DNA from: CAZUAQ01 sp964618455
GTDB taxonomy: Bacteria > Planctomycetota > Phycisphaerae > UBA1845 > PWPN01
DNA: 64,000 nt
Assembly (NCBI GenBank): GCA_964618455.1
Contig: CAZUAQ010000021.1
Coordinates: 24,961-88,960, forward strand
Direction of reading: 5' to 3'
The position numbers and the translations under genes were made by a program. Position 1 is the first letter of the stretch, and every line of letters starts with the position of its first letter. This document shows, piece after piece, positions 9,042 through 17,982 of this stretch. The notes under the pieces were generated by a model. That model saw nothing but the letters and a program-made list of their open reading frames with translations, was not told the DNA's origin and did no database searches.

Positions 9042-10050
9042 TCACGAACCAAGTCGTCGCTTCCTCAGCGTAGCCAACGTCCCGAAAACTACAAATACCG
9101 CAGTTCCCGGTTCGGGCAACCTGACGATCCATCCTTCATCAAAACCGTCGGGATTGATACCCGTGCCCACGATGGTCATTCCGTCGTCCGAAACGCCCAT
9201 AGCCTCACTCAGTGTCCAACCCGTTAGATCATTCCCATAGCTGACCAGCAGATCCTTCAAGCTTTGCATTCCATTCGTATCATCCCAGATGAATGCTACC
9301 TTATTGTTGGGCAAGTAGCTGTAGCCGACAATAACCGACCCGTCCGCAGAGGCATCGACTGCAGAGCCAACCACAAGACTTCCCGAGGGGTCTTCCAGCG
9401 CAACCATACCGCCTTCGGAAGTCCAACGGAAAGGGACAGGGCCGACTTGGTAGACTTCACAGGAGCCGACGACAACCGTCCCATCCGCGGAAATGCCTTG
9501 GCCATAAACAAAGGAATCCGCCAATGTAATGGTTCAGCCTGAATTGGAGAGTCAGGCTGAACCATTACAATTTCGACCGACGATAACCTGACCATTGGCC
9601 GATACATCAATAGCAGTGCTTGAACTTATATAATCAGAATCATAGGGAGGGAGTGAGCCTAAGTACATCGGAGAGTTGGGTGGTTGCCAAGACACGGACT
9701 CCTGCCCATCACTGAGCTAATTGATCCCACGACAATCGAACCATCGAAGGTCGCTCCAGTCGCACGACTGTTGTAGTTCCCCGCATATATGCTCTCAATT
9801 CCACCTCCGAACGTCCACTGGGCGGCTTCATACGCGGAGTCACTACAGCCTCTACCCACGACGGTTTGCCGTCTCCGGATACTCCGTAGGCCGCGCTGCT
9901 GTGCGTGCCCCCAGGCAGATCACCCATTCCTTGAAAAACAGCTTGAGCGTAGACCGATGTGCTCGCAGCAGTCACGATCACCATGAATCCCCAGTACATT
10001 GCTGAACACCCTCTTCGGTAATACGTGCTTGTTCCAGAAATGCGTGCCAT
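9042..10050 (-). pseudogene. broken HAF-repeat protein with PEP-CTERM-like C-terminus
   Basis: The gene begins at ATG 10050 with a very good ribosome-binding site (GGAGGAGGCACAG-ATG) and a signal peptide (MARISGTSTYYRRG...TSVYAQ). It then shows repeats of the form GVSGDGK / GATFDGSIVVGS / DVSANGQVIVG / GISADGTVVVG, typical of extracellular HAF-repeat proteins. The C-terminus is PEPGTAVFVVFG...LRKRRLGS, a PEP-CTERM-like sorting tail. The frame is broken: one base is missing after GDGK (an AAAA run reduced to AAA), a second shift follows GSISS, and stop codons occur around an 18-bp perfect inverted repeat. Three reading frames must be joined to recover the protein. It is a pseudogene unless the breaks are sequencing errors. 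Confidence 0.82.
9525..9569. repeat. 18-bp perfect inverted repeat with 9-nt loop
   Basis: TGTAATGGTTCAGCCTGA (9525-9542) is exactly complementary to TCAGGCTGAACCATTACA (9552-9569) around the loop ATTGGAGAG. It sits inside the PEP-CTERM pseudogene and introduces stop codons on the coding strand. There is no T-run, and it interrupts the HAF repeat pattern. Confidence 0.95.
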
Positions 10051-10480
10051 CTGTGCCTCCTCCTTTTCACTATCGAGATGACAAAAGTACCTAGAAGCTA
10101 CGGTGTATCGAGTTGCTACGCTCAGTCTATTAGACCTGGCGCCATTCGGGTTGCGTTGGCAACAGCCAACAACAAGCCCCTTTGTTGCCAATGAGGCATT
10201 GCATGAGCTTAATGCGTCACTTGAATTATTGCATCGGCGTTGAGGCAGTTAATACATTTCACAGACTCATCAGGGTGATTCCATGAGTAAGCAAATACCC
10301 CACATCGATGGTACTTACAATAGTAACTGATCCCCTGCAGATGCACAACCATTATCAATAAAAAAAGATCAAGATATCTGCATGTCAGGCGACTGCTCGT
10401 AACAAGCGGTCGATCTGGATGTAATCATGCCCATAGTCAGCAATGGCACCAGCGATTACTGCCTGATGGGCATTCTTGAT
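10051..10480. other. AT-richer non-coding stretch upstream of the PEP-CTERM pseudogene
   Basis: About 430 bases of visibly lower GC. A small hairpin lies near 10154-10190 (TTGGCAACA ... TGTTGCCAA). On the minus strand a short open frame ending near 10388 reads NAHQAVIAGAIADYGHDY; I cannot assign it. No intact gene is seen. This stretch belongs to the segment bracketed by the two murJ 3' copies. Confidence 0.45.
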
Positions 10481-10481
10481 C

Positions 10482-10640
10482 TCAGTCGAACTCCCGGGAT
10501 TCCTTAGTCACGCGCTCTGCGTCTCCATCGAGGAACTGTTGCCCGAATGCATCACCGAGCGCCAGTCCTTCCAGCGAAATCCGTGCTCGCGCCAGAGCGT
10601 CTTGTCTATTATCAAGTTGTTTGTTCTGCGAGTTCATCAT
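10482..10640 (-). pseudogene. fragment resembling the N-terminus of an ADP-ribosylglycohydrolase (DraG-like)
   Basis: A 52-residue frame with ARARISLEGLALGDAFGQQF, which resembles the conserved opening of ADP-ribosylglycohydrolases (RA-x-GLA-x-GDA-x-G). The family is normally about 300 residues. Here the frame stops soon after that block, and the downstream metal-binding DDT and DxD motifs are absent in all frames. It is probably a decayed remnant inside the segment between the murJ repeats. The assignment rests on one short motif. Confidence 0.45.
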
Positions 10641-10744
10641 TGTGTATGTGGTTGCTAGGGGCTGTGCCTGTAAAGATACTCTATGCATTTGGATATTCAA
10701 GTCTATGCGATGTTCGGACGAATGAATTGAGTTGGCTCAGAATG

Positions 10745-11047
10745 TTCGAACCCTGTAGTTCACGAATGAATTCAGCCCGGTTACTTTCCGTGAATCATCT
10801 CGCGCAGTTCTTCGCAGCGGAGTGCGAGTGCCGCCAGGATGAACACGGCGGCGCCCGTGCCGACCATCGTCGCCAGTTGCAGCGCGGCGCCGGCATCGCC
10901 AATGGCAGATCCGACCATGACCACTGCCACGCCCATGGCGCTAGACGCGGCCGCGATCTTCAACGCACTCGCCCCGACGGCGCCCCAGGCCAGCCGGCCG
11001 ATGTTCTTCTGATACTTCCACAACAGGATCGAGACCTGCAATCCCGC
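10745..11047. repeat. direct repeat copy B: 3' end of intact murJ plus flank
   Basis: Partner of 8698-8999. It starts at TTCGAACCCTG and ends in CCCGC, inside the intact murJ gene. Copy B is continuous with the full-length gene, so it is the functional copy. Confidence 0.93.
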
Positions 11048-12397
11048 GCAGAGCGACGTCGCCAGCGCCAGGCCTGCTTCCTTGAGCGGCGTCTGTACAA
11101 GCGCGAGATTCATCACGAGATTGATCCCTACCATGCCGACGGAGACGCGCAGCGGCGTGCGCGCGTCCTGCAGGGCGTAGAAGGCGCGCACGATGATCTG
11201 GTTGATCGCATACGCCCAGATCCCCAACGCGTACATGCTCAGGGCGAAGGCCACGCGGTTCACCGCCGGTTCCCAGGCGGCGAACTCTCCGCGGCCGAAC
11301 AGCAGCGTCACCAGCGGCTCGCGCACCAGGATCAGGCCGACCAGGCAGGGCAGCACTTCAAACGTCGCGATGCGGATGCCGCGCGTCAGCGTCTCGTCCA
11401 GGCCTGCGTGATCTTCCTCGGAGGCATGGCGCGAGAGCGCGGGAAAGATCGCCGTCGCCAGCGCCAGCGAGAACACGCCGAGTGGGAACTGATAGAGCCG
11501 TTGCGCGTAGTAGAGAATGGCGGGGCCGACGCGCTGCGCCGTGTCCCCGTTGCCGATGGATTCCTGGATGAACCCCCACGCGATGAGCGAGTCGAGCAGC
11601 GTATTGAGCTGTACCGCCCCGAGCCCAGCGGCCATGGGGATCATCGTCACGGCGATCCTGCGCAAGGCGGGATCATTCCGGTCGAGACGTAACCGCATGC
11701 GCAATCCGCAGCGACGCGTCGCCACCCACTGCCAAACAAACTGCACGACTCCGGCCACCATCACGGATCCGGCCAGCAGGATGACGCCGCGCTCGAGATT
11801 GTCGCCGTACCACGCCATCGCCAGACCCGCGCCGGAGATCATGCACACATTCAGCAATACCGGCATCAGCGCGGGTGTCGCGAATTTTCCGAAGACGTTC
11901 TGCACGCCGCCGAGGACCGCCACCGCGCAGATCAGAATGCTGTAGGGGAGGAGGATGGCGGTCAGCAGCAGAACCAGCGCCAGGTGGGCCTCGTGGCGGT
12001 ACACCAGGAACAGGCCGCCGATCACGAGTTCCGCCACGAACACCAGGCCGCTCATGAGCAGGATGAGATGGCCGACGACCCGGCCGGTCAGCACGTCGGC
12101 GGCGGGGAGTCCGTCCCGGGTGTGAATCTCGGTCAGCACGGGGATGGTGGCGGCGGAGAGGGCGCCTTCCCCGAAGAGTCGCCGAAAGAGGTTGGGGATC
12201 TGAAAGGCAATGGAGAACGCTGACATCACCCCGGAGACGCCGAAGGCCATACCGCACACCATGTCGCGCACGAGGCCGAGCACGCGTGAGACCAGCGTGA
12301 GGGCACTGATGAGGCGGGCGGAGCGAAAAAGATTGAACGACACGCCGAGAACGATACGTGCCGGTTCATACGACGGCAAGCGGCCTGAGGGGGGCAT
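10781..12397 (-). CDS. murJ: lipid II flippase MurJ (MviN family)
   Basis: An inner-membrane flippase that moves lipid-linked peptidoglycan precursor to the periplasmic face. The block SARLISALTLVSRVLGLVRDM and the motif NLFRRLFGEGALSAATIPV are typical of MurJ. About 13-14 hydrophobic helices follow, with conserved YAQRLYQFPLGVFSLAL and YALGIWAYAINQIIVRAFYALQDARTP in the second half. From ATG 12397 it has 538 residues, normal for the family. The frame is open to an ATG at 12508, which would add 37 residues with no MurJ similarity. Presence of murJ argues for a peptidoglycan wall. Its 3' end is duplicated at 8698-8999. Confidence 0.93.
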   Translation of the reverse strand: MPPSGRLPSYEPARIVLGVSFNLFRSARLISALTLVSRVLGLVRDMVCGMAFGVSGVMSAFSIAFQIPNLFRRLFGEGALSAATIPVLTEIHTRDGLPAADVLTGRVVGHLILLMSGLVFVAELVIGGLFLVYRHEAHLALVLLLTAILLPYSILICAVAVLGGVQNVFGKFATPALMPVLLNVCMISGAGLAMAWYGDNLERGVILLAGSVMVAGVVQFVWQWVATRRCGLRMRLRLDRNDPALRRIAVTMIPMAAGLGAVQLNTLLDSLIAWGFIQESIGNGDTAQRVGPAILYYAQRLYQFPLGVFSLALATAIFPALSRHASEEDHAGLDETLTRGIRIATFEVLPCLVGLILVREPLVTLLFGRGEFAAWEPAVNRVAFALSMYALGIWAYAINQIIVRAFYALQDARTPLRVSVGMVGINLVMNLALVQTPLKEAGLALATSLCAGLQVSILLWKYQKNIGRLAWGAVGASALKIAAASSAMGVAVVMVGSAIGDAGAALQLATMVGTGAAVFILAALALRCEELREMIHGK

Positions 12398-12962
12398 GAC
12401 CCGGTTGGCCCGAAAGAAGTGTGCTCGGGACAGGGGCAATGAAGGGTTCCGATAACGCAGGTCAAGTTGGAGACTCCATGCCGGAAAAGGCAACTCGGAC
12501 TGACTCATGGATCATCAGACAAACACCAATGAACCAATCAATCTGAATCAGAGATGGAGCGGGCAGAGTGGTTCTCCGTGAGCAACGGTATAAGTGTCTG
12601 GGATCTCACATTTCCAAGCAGGGCCAGATCGCTAAAAATATTTTGTGTTTTTCAAACACAAAGTAGGGGGGTTGCACACAAATTGGTCCTCTGCGTACAA
12701 ATCGAGGGCGTTAGTGCCGTTCTGACGGTCCGCAGGAGCGGTAAAAGATCGGAATTCGCTTGACTTGAATTGGACGTTGGTTAGCCTCAGAAGTGAAGGG
12801 TACTTCGCCGGTTTCCGACGTTAGTGATGTCGGATGAGCGTTTGGCCCTATTCGTTAGTGTGCAGAGCAAACCTTTTGTGTATAGTAATACCAGAGCGAC
12901 GGCTTGCCATAGTGGTGCCGTCGAGCAGGATGGGCGAAGAGAGACCCGGAGGGATGGGAATA
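12398..12962. other. intergenic region between murJ and the secreted protein gene
   Basis: About 560 bases, AT-richer than the surroundings, with no convincing gene. It holds a perfect small palindrome (TTTGTGTTT-TTC-AAACACAAA, 12642-12662) and, further right, a TATAGT hexamer near 12890 that could be a -10 box for the gene starting at 12963. The leftward frame continuing into murJ (12398-12508) is probably not translated. Confidence 0.4.
12642..12662. repeat. 9-bp perfect palindrome with 3-nt loop
   Basis: TTTGTGTTT, TTC, AAACACAAA. It is AT-rich and placed between divergent genes, so it could be an operator. It is not followed by a T-run, so it does not look like an intrinsic terminator. 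Confidence 0.5.
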
Positions 12963-14477
12963 ATGGCGAAGAAATTTCTGGCAATGCTGGCTGTCCTGGT
13001 GATGTCCGGCAACCTGGCCGCACAAACGGTGATCCTGGAGTACGACTCATCAACCGGCATGCTGCCCGAGGATTTCGGCTGGTTCCACGAGGGGCGCAGC
13101 CTCGAGCGGACTTGCCCCGGTTCGATCGACGAGACGTGCCGATTCTATGGCAACCTGGATCAGGATCCATTCAATGGCCTGGCCGACAATGACGGCACGA
13201 TTCTGCCGGTGGGAGGATTTACCACGTCGCGCGGCGGTAACCTGGACAATTCGTTCCCGATCAGCGGGACGGACAATAACTCGCCCGCACCGCTTTTCGG
13301 CGGTTACGACGTCTGCTATCCGCCTGAGCCCCAGGGTGTCAGCGGTGCGGAGACCTACGGCGAATGGATCGAGTTCGATGGCGGCGAAGAGCACATGCAG
13401 CATGTGGATACCGCGACCGGCCCCAGAACGCCCTACGGCGCGACGCAGGATCTGATTCTTCCCGCTGGCGTCTGCACGCTGGGGGAATGCACCGCCGGCA
13501 AGTCCGGGGCGTCCTGCATCACGGATGACGACTGCACTGAGGCGTTCCCCAACGCGCCCGATCACGAGGTGCTGCGGCTCGTCGGCGGCGACGGCAATGG
13601 TATCGCCAACTCCCTCCCCGCGAATCAGAGCAGCAATCGTAACGAGGGCAAGATCAAAGTCCGCGACAACTACCCCGGCACGTACACCGGCGGACCGATC
13701 ACCGTCGTGTTTAACGGCGCGTTCGGTGTGAAGGGCACGCCGGACAATACCCGCGTGATCTTCGAGTACGACGTCGTCACCGCCGACGGGCTGAATCACA
13801 CCGCCTTTGAGTTCTCGCACTTGTGGGACAATGGTAATTTCACCTGCAACGATGAACTGGATCCGAGTGAGGCGGGTGCGTGCGGCAAGTTTGTGGCCAA
13901 CAACGGTGGACCGATCGAGATCATGGATGATGTCTACACGGACGTCTACCGTTTCGTGGAACTGCGGATCGCATGTGACGCGGATATTGCCCGCGGAGGC
14001 AATCCCGACCAGGCGTGCACGATCTGGGTGACGGACATCGAGAACGGTACGCGGATTTCGTCCACGTTGCCGCCCGCCTACGTCCCAGACAATAAGACAG
14101 GCAGTGGGAATGACTTCCGCTGGGGACTGATCAGCACCGCCGACATCACCATGTGGGTCGATTCGCTGCAGGTTCTGGACGGGTGGGTCGAGCCTCCGCC
14201 GATCGGGTGCTCCTTCGCCGCCGATCCGGTCTTCGATATCCGTAATGACGTCGGGGATCCCGGGACGAACGGCGCGGTCGATGAACTCGACTTCCTGGCG
14301 TTCGTCAACGAATGTGCCACCGGTCCGGCGGCTCCCGTCGGTGAGTTGGATACCAAGCCTGCCGAATGCAAATGCATGGATCTGAACGAGGACGGCTCGC
14401 TGGATCAGACCGACTTCGCCCGGTTCCAGCGCTGCCTCGGGCTTAGCGGTGCGGCTCTGGAAGCCTGCGACGACTGA
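12963..14477 (+). CDS. secreted protein with C-terminal cysteine-paired dockerin-like module
   Basis: 504 residues. The start ATG 12963 is chosen because GGAGG lies about 10 bases upstream; the in-frame ATG at 12954 overlaps that site. A Sec signal peptide follows (MAKKFLAMLAVLVMSGNLAAQ). The central ~390 residues probably form a beta-sandwich, lectin/concanavalin-like domain (inference); I recognise no catalytic motif. The C-terminal ~85 residues contain two EF-hand-like loops, AVDELDFLAFVNECATG and DLNEDGSLDQTDFARFQ, followed by RCLGLSGAALEACDD. This module is shared with four other proteins in the window. The gene is followed by a strong hairpin and a paralogue. Confidence 0.82.
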   Translation: MAKKFLAMLAVLVMSGNLAAQTVILEYDSSTGMLPEDFGWFHEGRSLERTCPGSIDETCRFYGNLDQDPFNGLADNDGTILPVGGFTTSRGGNLDNSFPISGTDNNSPAPLFGGYDVCYPPEPQGVSGAETYGEWIEFDGGEEHMQHVDTATGPRTPYGATQDLILPAGVCTLGECTAGKSGASCITDDDCTEAFPNAPDHEVLRLVGGDGNGIANSLPANQSSNRNEGKIKVRDNYPGTYTGGPITVVFNGAFGVKGTPDNTRVIFEYDVVTADGLNHTAFEFSHLWDNGNFTCNDELDPSEAGACGKFVANNGGPIEIMDDVYTDVYRFVELRIACDADIARGGNPDQACTIWVTDIENGTRISSTLPPAYVPDNKTGSGNDFRWGLISTADITMWVDSLQVLDGWVEPPPIGCSFAADPVFDIRNDVGDPGTNGAVDELDFLAFVNECATGPAAPVGELDTKPAECKCMDLNEDGSLDQTDFARFQRCLGLSGAALEACDD

Positions 14478-14524
14478 CGACTCCGACACAGTCTGCGTCG
14501 GATCATTGAATCTGCCGGCGGCCT

Positions 14525-14556
14525 GCACCCCCGAGCGAGCTTCTCGCCGGGGGTGC
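14525..14556 (+). terminator. strong hairpin downstream of the 12963 gene
   Basis: GCACCCCCG (14525-14533) pairs with CGGGGGTGC (14548-14556), and inside it GCGAG (14535-14539) pairs with CTCGC (14543-14547), giving 14 base pairs with one bulged A and a 3-nt loop. It lies 48 bases after the stop codon. No T-run follows, so termination is plausible but not certain. Confidence 0.55.
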
Positions 14557-14693
14557 GGGCCGCAGACTTCAATTGACCCATTCGGGTCCTGAAAACTTAC
14601 GAGGACTTCACAACTCCTGATTTGAGATCGCCGCCTCGAAATGATAGACTGCGTGCTTTAGCGTTCAATGTAAACTTTAAGGGAGGAGCAGGC

Positions 14694-17126
14694 GTGCATA
14701 CTAAACATATTCTTTGGGCATCTCTCGCATCTTTCTCGCTCGTGTCGATCGCCTTCGGGCAGGTGTGGGATGCGGACAAGGTCTGGTACGCGGGGGATCC
14801 CGGATCCCCGAACGCGTTTCGGTACGTGGATGTGGACGGGAGTTTTCCCGGGTGGACCGAGGATGACACCACCAATGTGACCCACCAGGCGCCGAGCGCC
14901 AACGCCGGGGGTATCGGCGGGCTGGAGGGCAGCTATTTCCGCGTGATCAACGGCAAAGAGAAGCACCGCACGAGCAACGGCACGTGGGTCTTCGACGGAA
15001 ACGGCTCCACCCGGACGGCCTTGTTCTGGCGCATCTACATTCCCTCCACGACGCCGATTGAAAAGCTGCCCTCGATCCAGATCCGCACCCACGGGGAGCG
15101 GCATCATCTCGATTTCGATCCGGATGCGTCGGGCGGCGCGATCGGTCGATCCGGGTGGGTGTCGGCGGAAGGCGTGACGATCAACTCCGGCGGCCTCGTC
15201 AAGCAGGATGGCAGCAACGAGCTTTACCTGCCGATGAGCATGGACGAATGGCATACGATTCGCGTGGAGATTACCGGTCCGAGCGGCCAGTTCGAGGCGT
15301 GGATCGATGAGGAGGAAGGGCTCAGCGACGTCAAGCACATCACCGCCACGGCCACGAAGGACGGCACTCCTGATTACATCGAGATCGGCTCGCGCAGCAC
15401 GGTGGACTTCACGCAGTTCTGGACGAACGAACTTGCCTGGGGGCAGGACACCACCGCCACCGGAGGCGTGAATGCCATCACCCCGCTGATGTCGCCGACG
15501 ATGCTGATCGAGGACTGCGACAACGGCATCGACGACGATACGGACGGCCTGGCGGATTGTGCCGATCCGGGCTGCGTGTGCGACCTGTCACCTGAAAACA
15601 ATCCGACGCTGTGCCACAACGGTCTTGATGATGACGGCGATACGCTCGTTGATTGCGACGATCCCGATTGCGCCGATGTCGCAACCGAGGACACCGTCGA
15701 GGCGTGCACCAACTTCATCGACGACGACTGTGACGGCCTGCTCGACTGTGACGACCCGGACTGTGCGGGGCTGGCGGTCGAGAGTTCCACGGCGAGCTGC
15801 ATCAACGGACTGGATGACGATTGCGACGGGTTGATCGATTGCAATGATCCCGACTGTGGTGGGCTTCTCGAGTGCGGTGAAGATCAGCCGCACTTCGAGT
15901 TGACGATGGTCCGGCAGGTGGGTGATTGGCAGAACGTATGCAACGATGTCACGTGCGCGTCGGTGCTCTATGTGAGCGTGTACGACGAGTTCGGCAATCC
16001 GCTGGACGGCGTTCAGGTGGGCGATCCGATTCGGGGGGTCAACATGGTGACCAATCCGGATCCGGGCCAGGGCCCCGACGGCCAGTCCGGACATGCCCGG
16101 TTCGATCCCTTCAACCCGCTGGATGGGGTTTATCGACTGCGAGTGATTACCGACAACGGCCTGGCGGTCAGCAGCGATACGACGCCGAATCTCTACGCGC
16201 TGGCGACCGCCTCGAACAAACCGTTCTATTCGTGGCAGGTCGAGTTCATGCGAAAGACGCAGCGGAACAACCCGGGCGACTTCATGCCCGAGGACCCGTG
16301 TTACATCTTCGATGCTGTAGAACTCAATCCCCCGACGGGACCGAACACGACCCTCGCTGACGACTTCTCGGACTTCTTCACGGACGGCGGCGACGGGTTC
16401 GTGCAGACCTTCGTGCCGGACGGCAACCGCGTGGTCAGCGCGCGATTCGAGCTGAGCATCGGCTTCCTGCAGACGTTCCGCTACCAGGTCTCGATCCATC
16501 CGCTGCTGAATGATCCGCCGACCAGCCTGGCGGATCTCGGACCGGAGATCGGCAGTATCGAACTCGGGCCGAACAACATGATCGACTCGGAGTGGTGGAC
16601 GCAGATGATGGTCTGGCCGGTGGATGGTCCTGACGCGGTCGTGGTGACGCCGGGTGAGAAGTATGCCGCATCGATCAAGCGGGCCGATCCGCTGGGGACC
16701 GGCTACCCGGGGATCAACGCATTGCTCAGCGCTTCGAACTACTACCCGAACGGCGAGGCTTACCGCGTGCCCACGGGCACGACGAATCTCGTCAACGACA
16801 ATCCGGGGTATGACGTCACGGGTTACATCGTGTGCGGGACCTACGGTAAGTGCGTGAACAACCCCGTGTTCGACGTGGCCGGCGGCGGCTCGGGAGACGA
16901 GCCCGACGGCGCGGTCGACTCGCAGGATTTCGACGCGTTCGTCAACTGTGCGACGGGCCCGACGCCCGATGCGACGCTCTTCGACGAGGAGCATGTCAAC
17001 TACATCGGTGACACCTGCTCGTGCATGGATGTCAACGGCGACCTGGCGATCGACCACACGGACTTCGCCACGTTCCAGCGCTGCCTCGGATTGACGGGCG
17101 CGGCCTTGGATGCCTGTGACGACTGA
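14694..17126 (+). CDS. large secreted protein with D/C-rich repeats and dockerin-like C-terminus
   Basis: 810 residues from GTG 14694, chosen because GGGAGGAG lies five bases upstream and the resulting N-terminus (VHTKHILWASLASFSLVSIAFGQ) is a signal peptide. Residues ~20-260 resemble a concanavalin-like beta-sandwich. Residues ~268-400 hold five repeats of the pattern C-x-N-x-I/L-D-D-D-x-D-G-L-x-D-C-x-D-P-D-C (for example FIDDDCDGLLDCDDPDC), an acidic, cysteine-rich set likely to bind calcium. The C-terminus (SCMDVNGDLAIDHTDFATFQ, then RCLGLTGAALDACDD) is almost the same as in the upstream gene, showing shared ancestry. No catalytic motif is recognised. Confidence 0.82.
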   Translation: MHTKHILWASLASFSLVSIAFGQVWDADKVWYAGDPGSPNAFRYVDVDGSFPGWTEDDTTNVTHQAPSANAGGIGGLEGSYFRVINGKEKHRTSNGTWVFDGNGSTRTALFWRIYIPSTTPIEKLPSIQIRTHGERHHLDFDPDASGGAIGRSGWVSAEGVTINSGGLVKQDGSNELYLPMSMDEWHTIRVEITGPSGQFEAWIDEEEGLSDVKHITATATKDGTPDYIEIGSRSTVDFTQFWTNELAWGQDTTATGGVNAITPLMSPTMLIEDCDNGIDDDTDGLADCADPGCVCDLSPENNPTLCHNGLDDDGDTLVDCDDPDCADVATEDTVEACTNFIDDDCDGLLDCDDPDCAGLAVESSTASCINGLDDDCDGLIDCNDPDCGGLLECGEDQPHFELTMVRQVGDWQNVCNDVTCASVLYVSVYDEFGNPLDGVQVGDPIRGVNMVTNPDPGQGPDGQSGHARFDPFNPLDGVYRLRVITDNGLAVSSDTTPNLYALATASNKPFYSWQVEFMRKTQRNNPGDFMPEDPCYIFDAVELNPPTGPNTTLADDFSDFFTDGGDGFVQTFVPDGNRVVSARFELSIGFLQTFRYQVSIHPLLNDPPTSLADLGPEIGSIELGPNNMIDSEWWTQMMVWPVDGPDAVVVTPGEKYAASIKRADPLGTGYPGINALLSASNYYPNGEAYRVPTGTTNLVNDNPGYDVTGYIVCGTYGKCVNNPVFDVAGGGSGDEPDGAVDSQDFDAFVNCATGPTPDATLFDEEHVNYIGDTCSCMDVNGDLAIDHTDFATFQRCLGLTGAALDACDD

Positions 17127-17148
17127 GTTGCGTCTTTGACGACTTCAC

Positions 17149-17215
17149 AGGGCATTCTGCTCAAGGTGCGGATACGGGATCGTGTCACTCGCACCTGGGC
17201 AGGATGCCCTTTTTT
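17149..17215 (+). terminator. intrinsic terminator after the 14694 gene
   Basis: AGGGCAT (17149-17155) pairs with ATGCCCT (17204-17210), and AGGTGCG (17164-17170) pairs with CGCACCT (17190-17196). The stem is followed directly by a run of six T. It lies 23 bases after the stop codon. Confidence 0.85.
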
Positions 17216-17242
17216 CGTTTCAGGGGTCGCGGGTGGCACGGA

Positions 17243-17271
17243 CTGACGGAATCGAGGGGCCGCACTACAAT
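17243..17271 (+). promoter_or_regulatory. sigma70-like promoter CTGACG-17-TACAAT, leaderless layout
   Basis: CTGACG (17243-17248), a 17-base spacer, then TACAAT (17266-17271). The ATG at 17278 follows after six bases, so transcription would start at about the start codon. No Shine-Dalgarno sequence is present. Confidence 0.5.
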
Positions 17272-17277
17272 GTCCGC

Positions 17278-17850
17278 ATGCCGTCGCCCGCATCCGATGA
17301 ATCGAACGTGACTCCGCCGCAGGAAGCACCGAGCCCGCGCGCTTTCGCGCAGGCGAGCGGGATGGTCTTTCAGGTCGCCGGGTGGATCATGCTCTTCGGG
17401 GGATGCTGCATCGGCCCGGTCATCGGTGGGATTCTGGGCAGCCAGGAAGAGATGTTCAACTCGCCGGCGGAGTGGTGGTCGCAATCGCCCGCGCATCAGC
17501 GTTTGGTGGCAGTCAATATCCTTCTGCTTGGAGTGCTCGGCCTCGCGCTGGCGGTGTTCGGCCTCGGGCTCTCGCAGGAGCGCCGTCACAGCGATACCGC
17601 CTGTGTCGTGCTCACCGGGACGATGGCCGCAGCGTGGTGGGCGAGCACGATCGGCGGTGTCCTGCTCGCGTTTCACTGGTCCAAGATCGTCCTGATCCTG
17701 CTGAACCTCGGGCTCGCGCTGGTTGCGACGGTGTTCTTTGTCATGGCTTTAACCTCCCTGCGCGTGATGCGTCTCCATCCGCCGCCGCCGGATGAACCGG
17801 TGACCGAGGAGTTTCTCGAAGCGCTCCGCCATCGCCGGCGCCCGGATTGA
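17278..17850 (+). CDS. small integral membrane protein of unknown function
   Basis: 190 residues. Four hydrophobic helices are visible: AGWIMLFGGCCIGPVIGGILG, VNILLLGVLGLALAVFGLGL, TGTMAAAWWASTIGGVLLAF and KIVLILLNLGLALVATVFFVM. They are preceded by a Pro/Ser-rich cytoplasmic N-terminus and followed by a short basic tail ending RHRRRPD. The ATG at 17278 is preferred because a TACAAT -10 box sits just upstream; the frame is open further left but there overlaps the terminator. The family is not recognised. Confidence 0.72.
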   Translation: MPSPASDESNVTPPQEAPSPRAFAQASGMVFQVAGWIMLFGGCCIGPVIGGILGSQEEMFNSPAEWWSQSPAHQRLVAVNILLLGVLGLALAVFGLGLSQERRHSDTACVVLTGTMAAAWWASTIGGVLLAFHWSKIVLILLNLGLALVATVFFVMALTSLRVMRLHPPPPDEPVTEEFLEALRHRRRPD

Positions 17851-17982
17851 GAACATGCCCCACGAGCCTAAGCCGAGGCGCCACGTCCGGAAAGGGCAAG
17901 CCGCGCTTTTGGCCGCGAATCATCTACAATACGCCATCGACGAGGGAAGCTGACACGCCCAGGTATCGACGAGGTTCCGCAC

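Noticed and set aside
12642..12662. AT-rich palindrome as a terminator of murJ or of the 12963 gene
   Set aside because: It lies upstream of both genes (they are divergent) and has no T-run.
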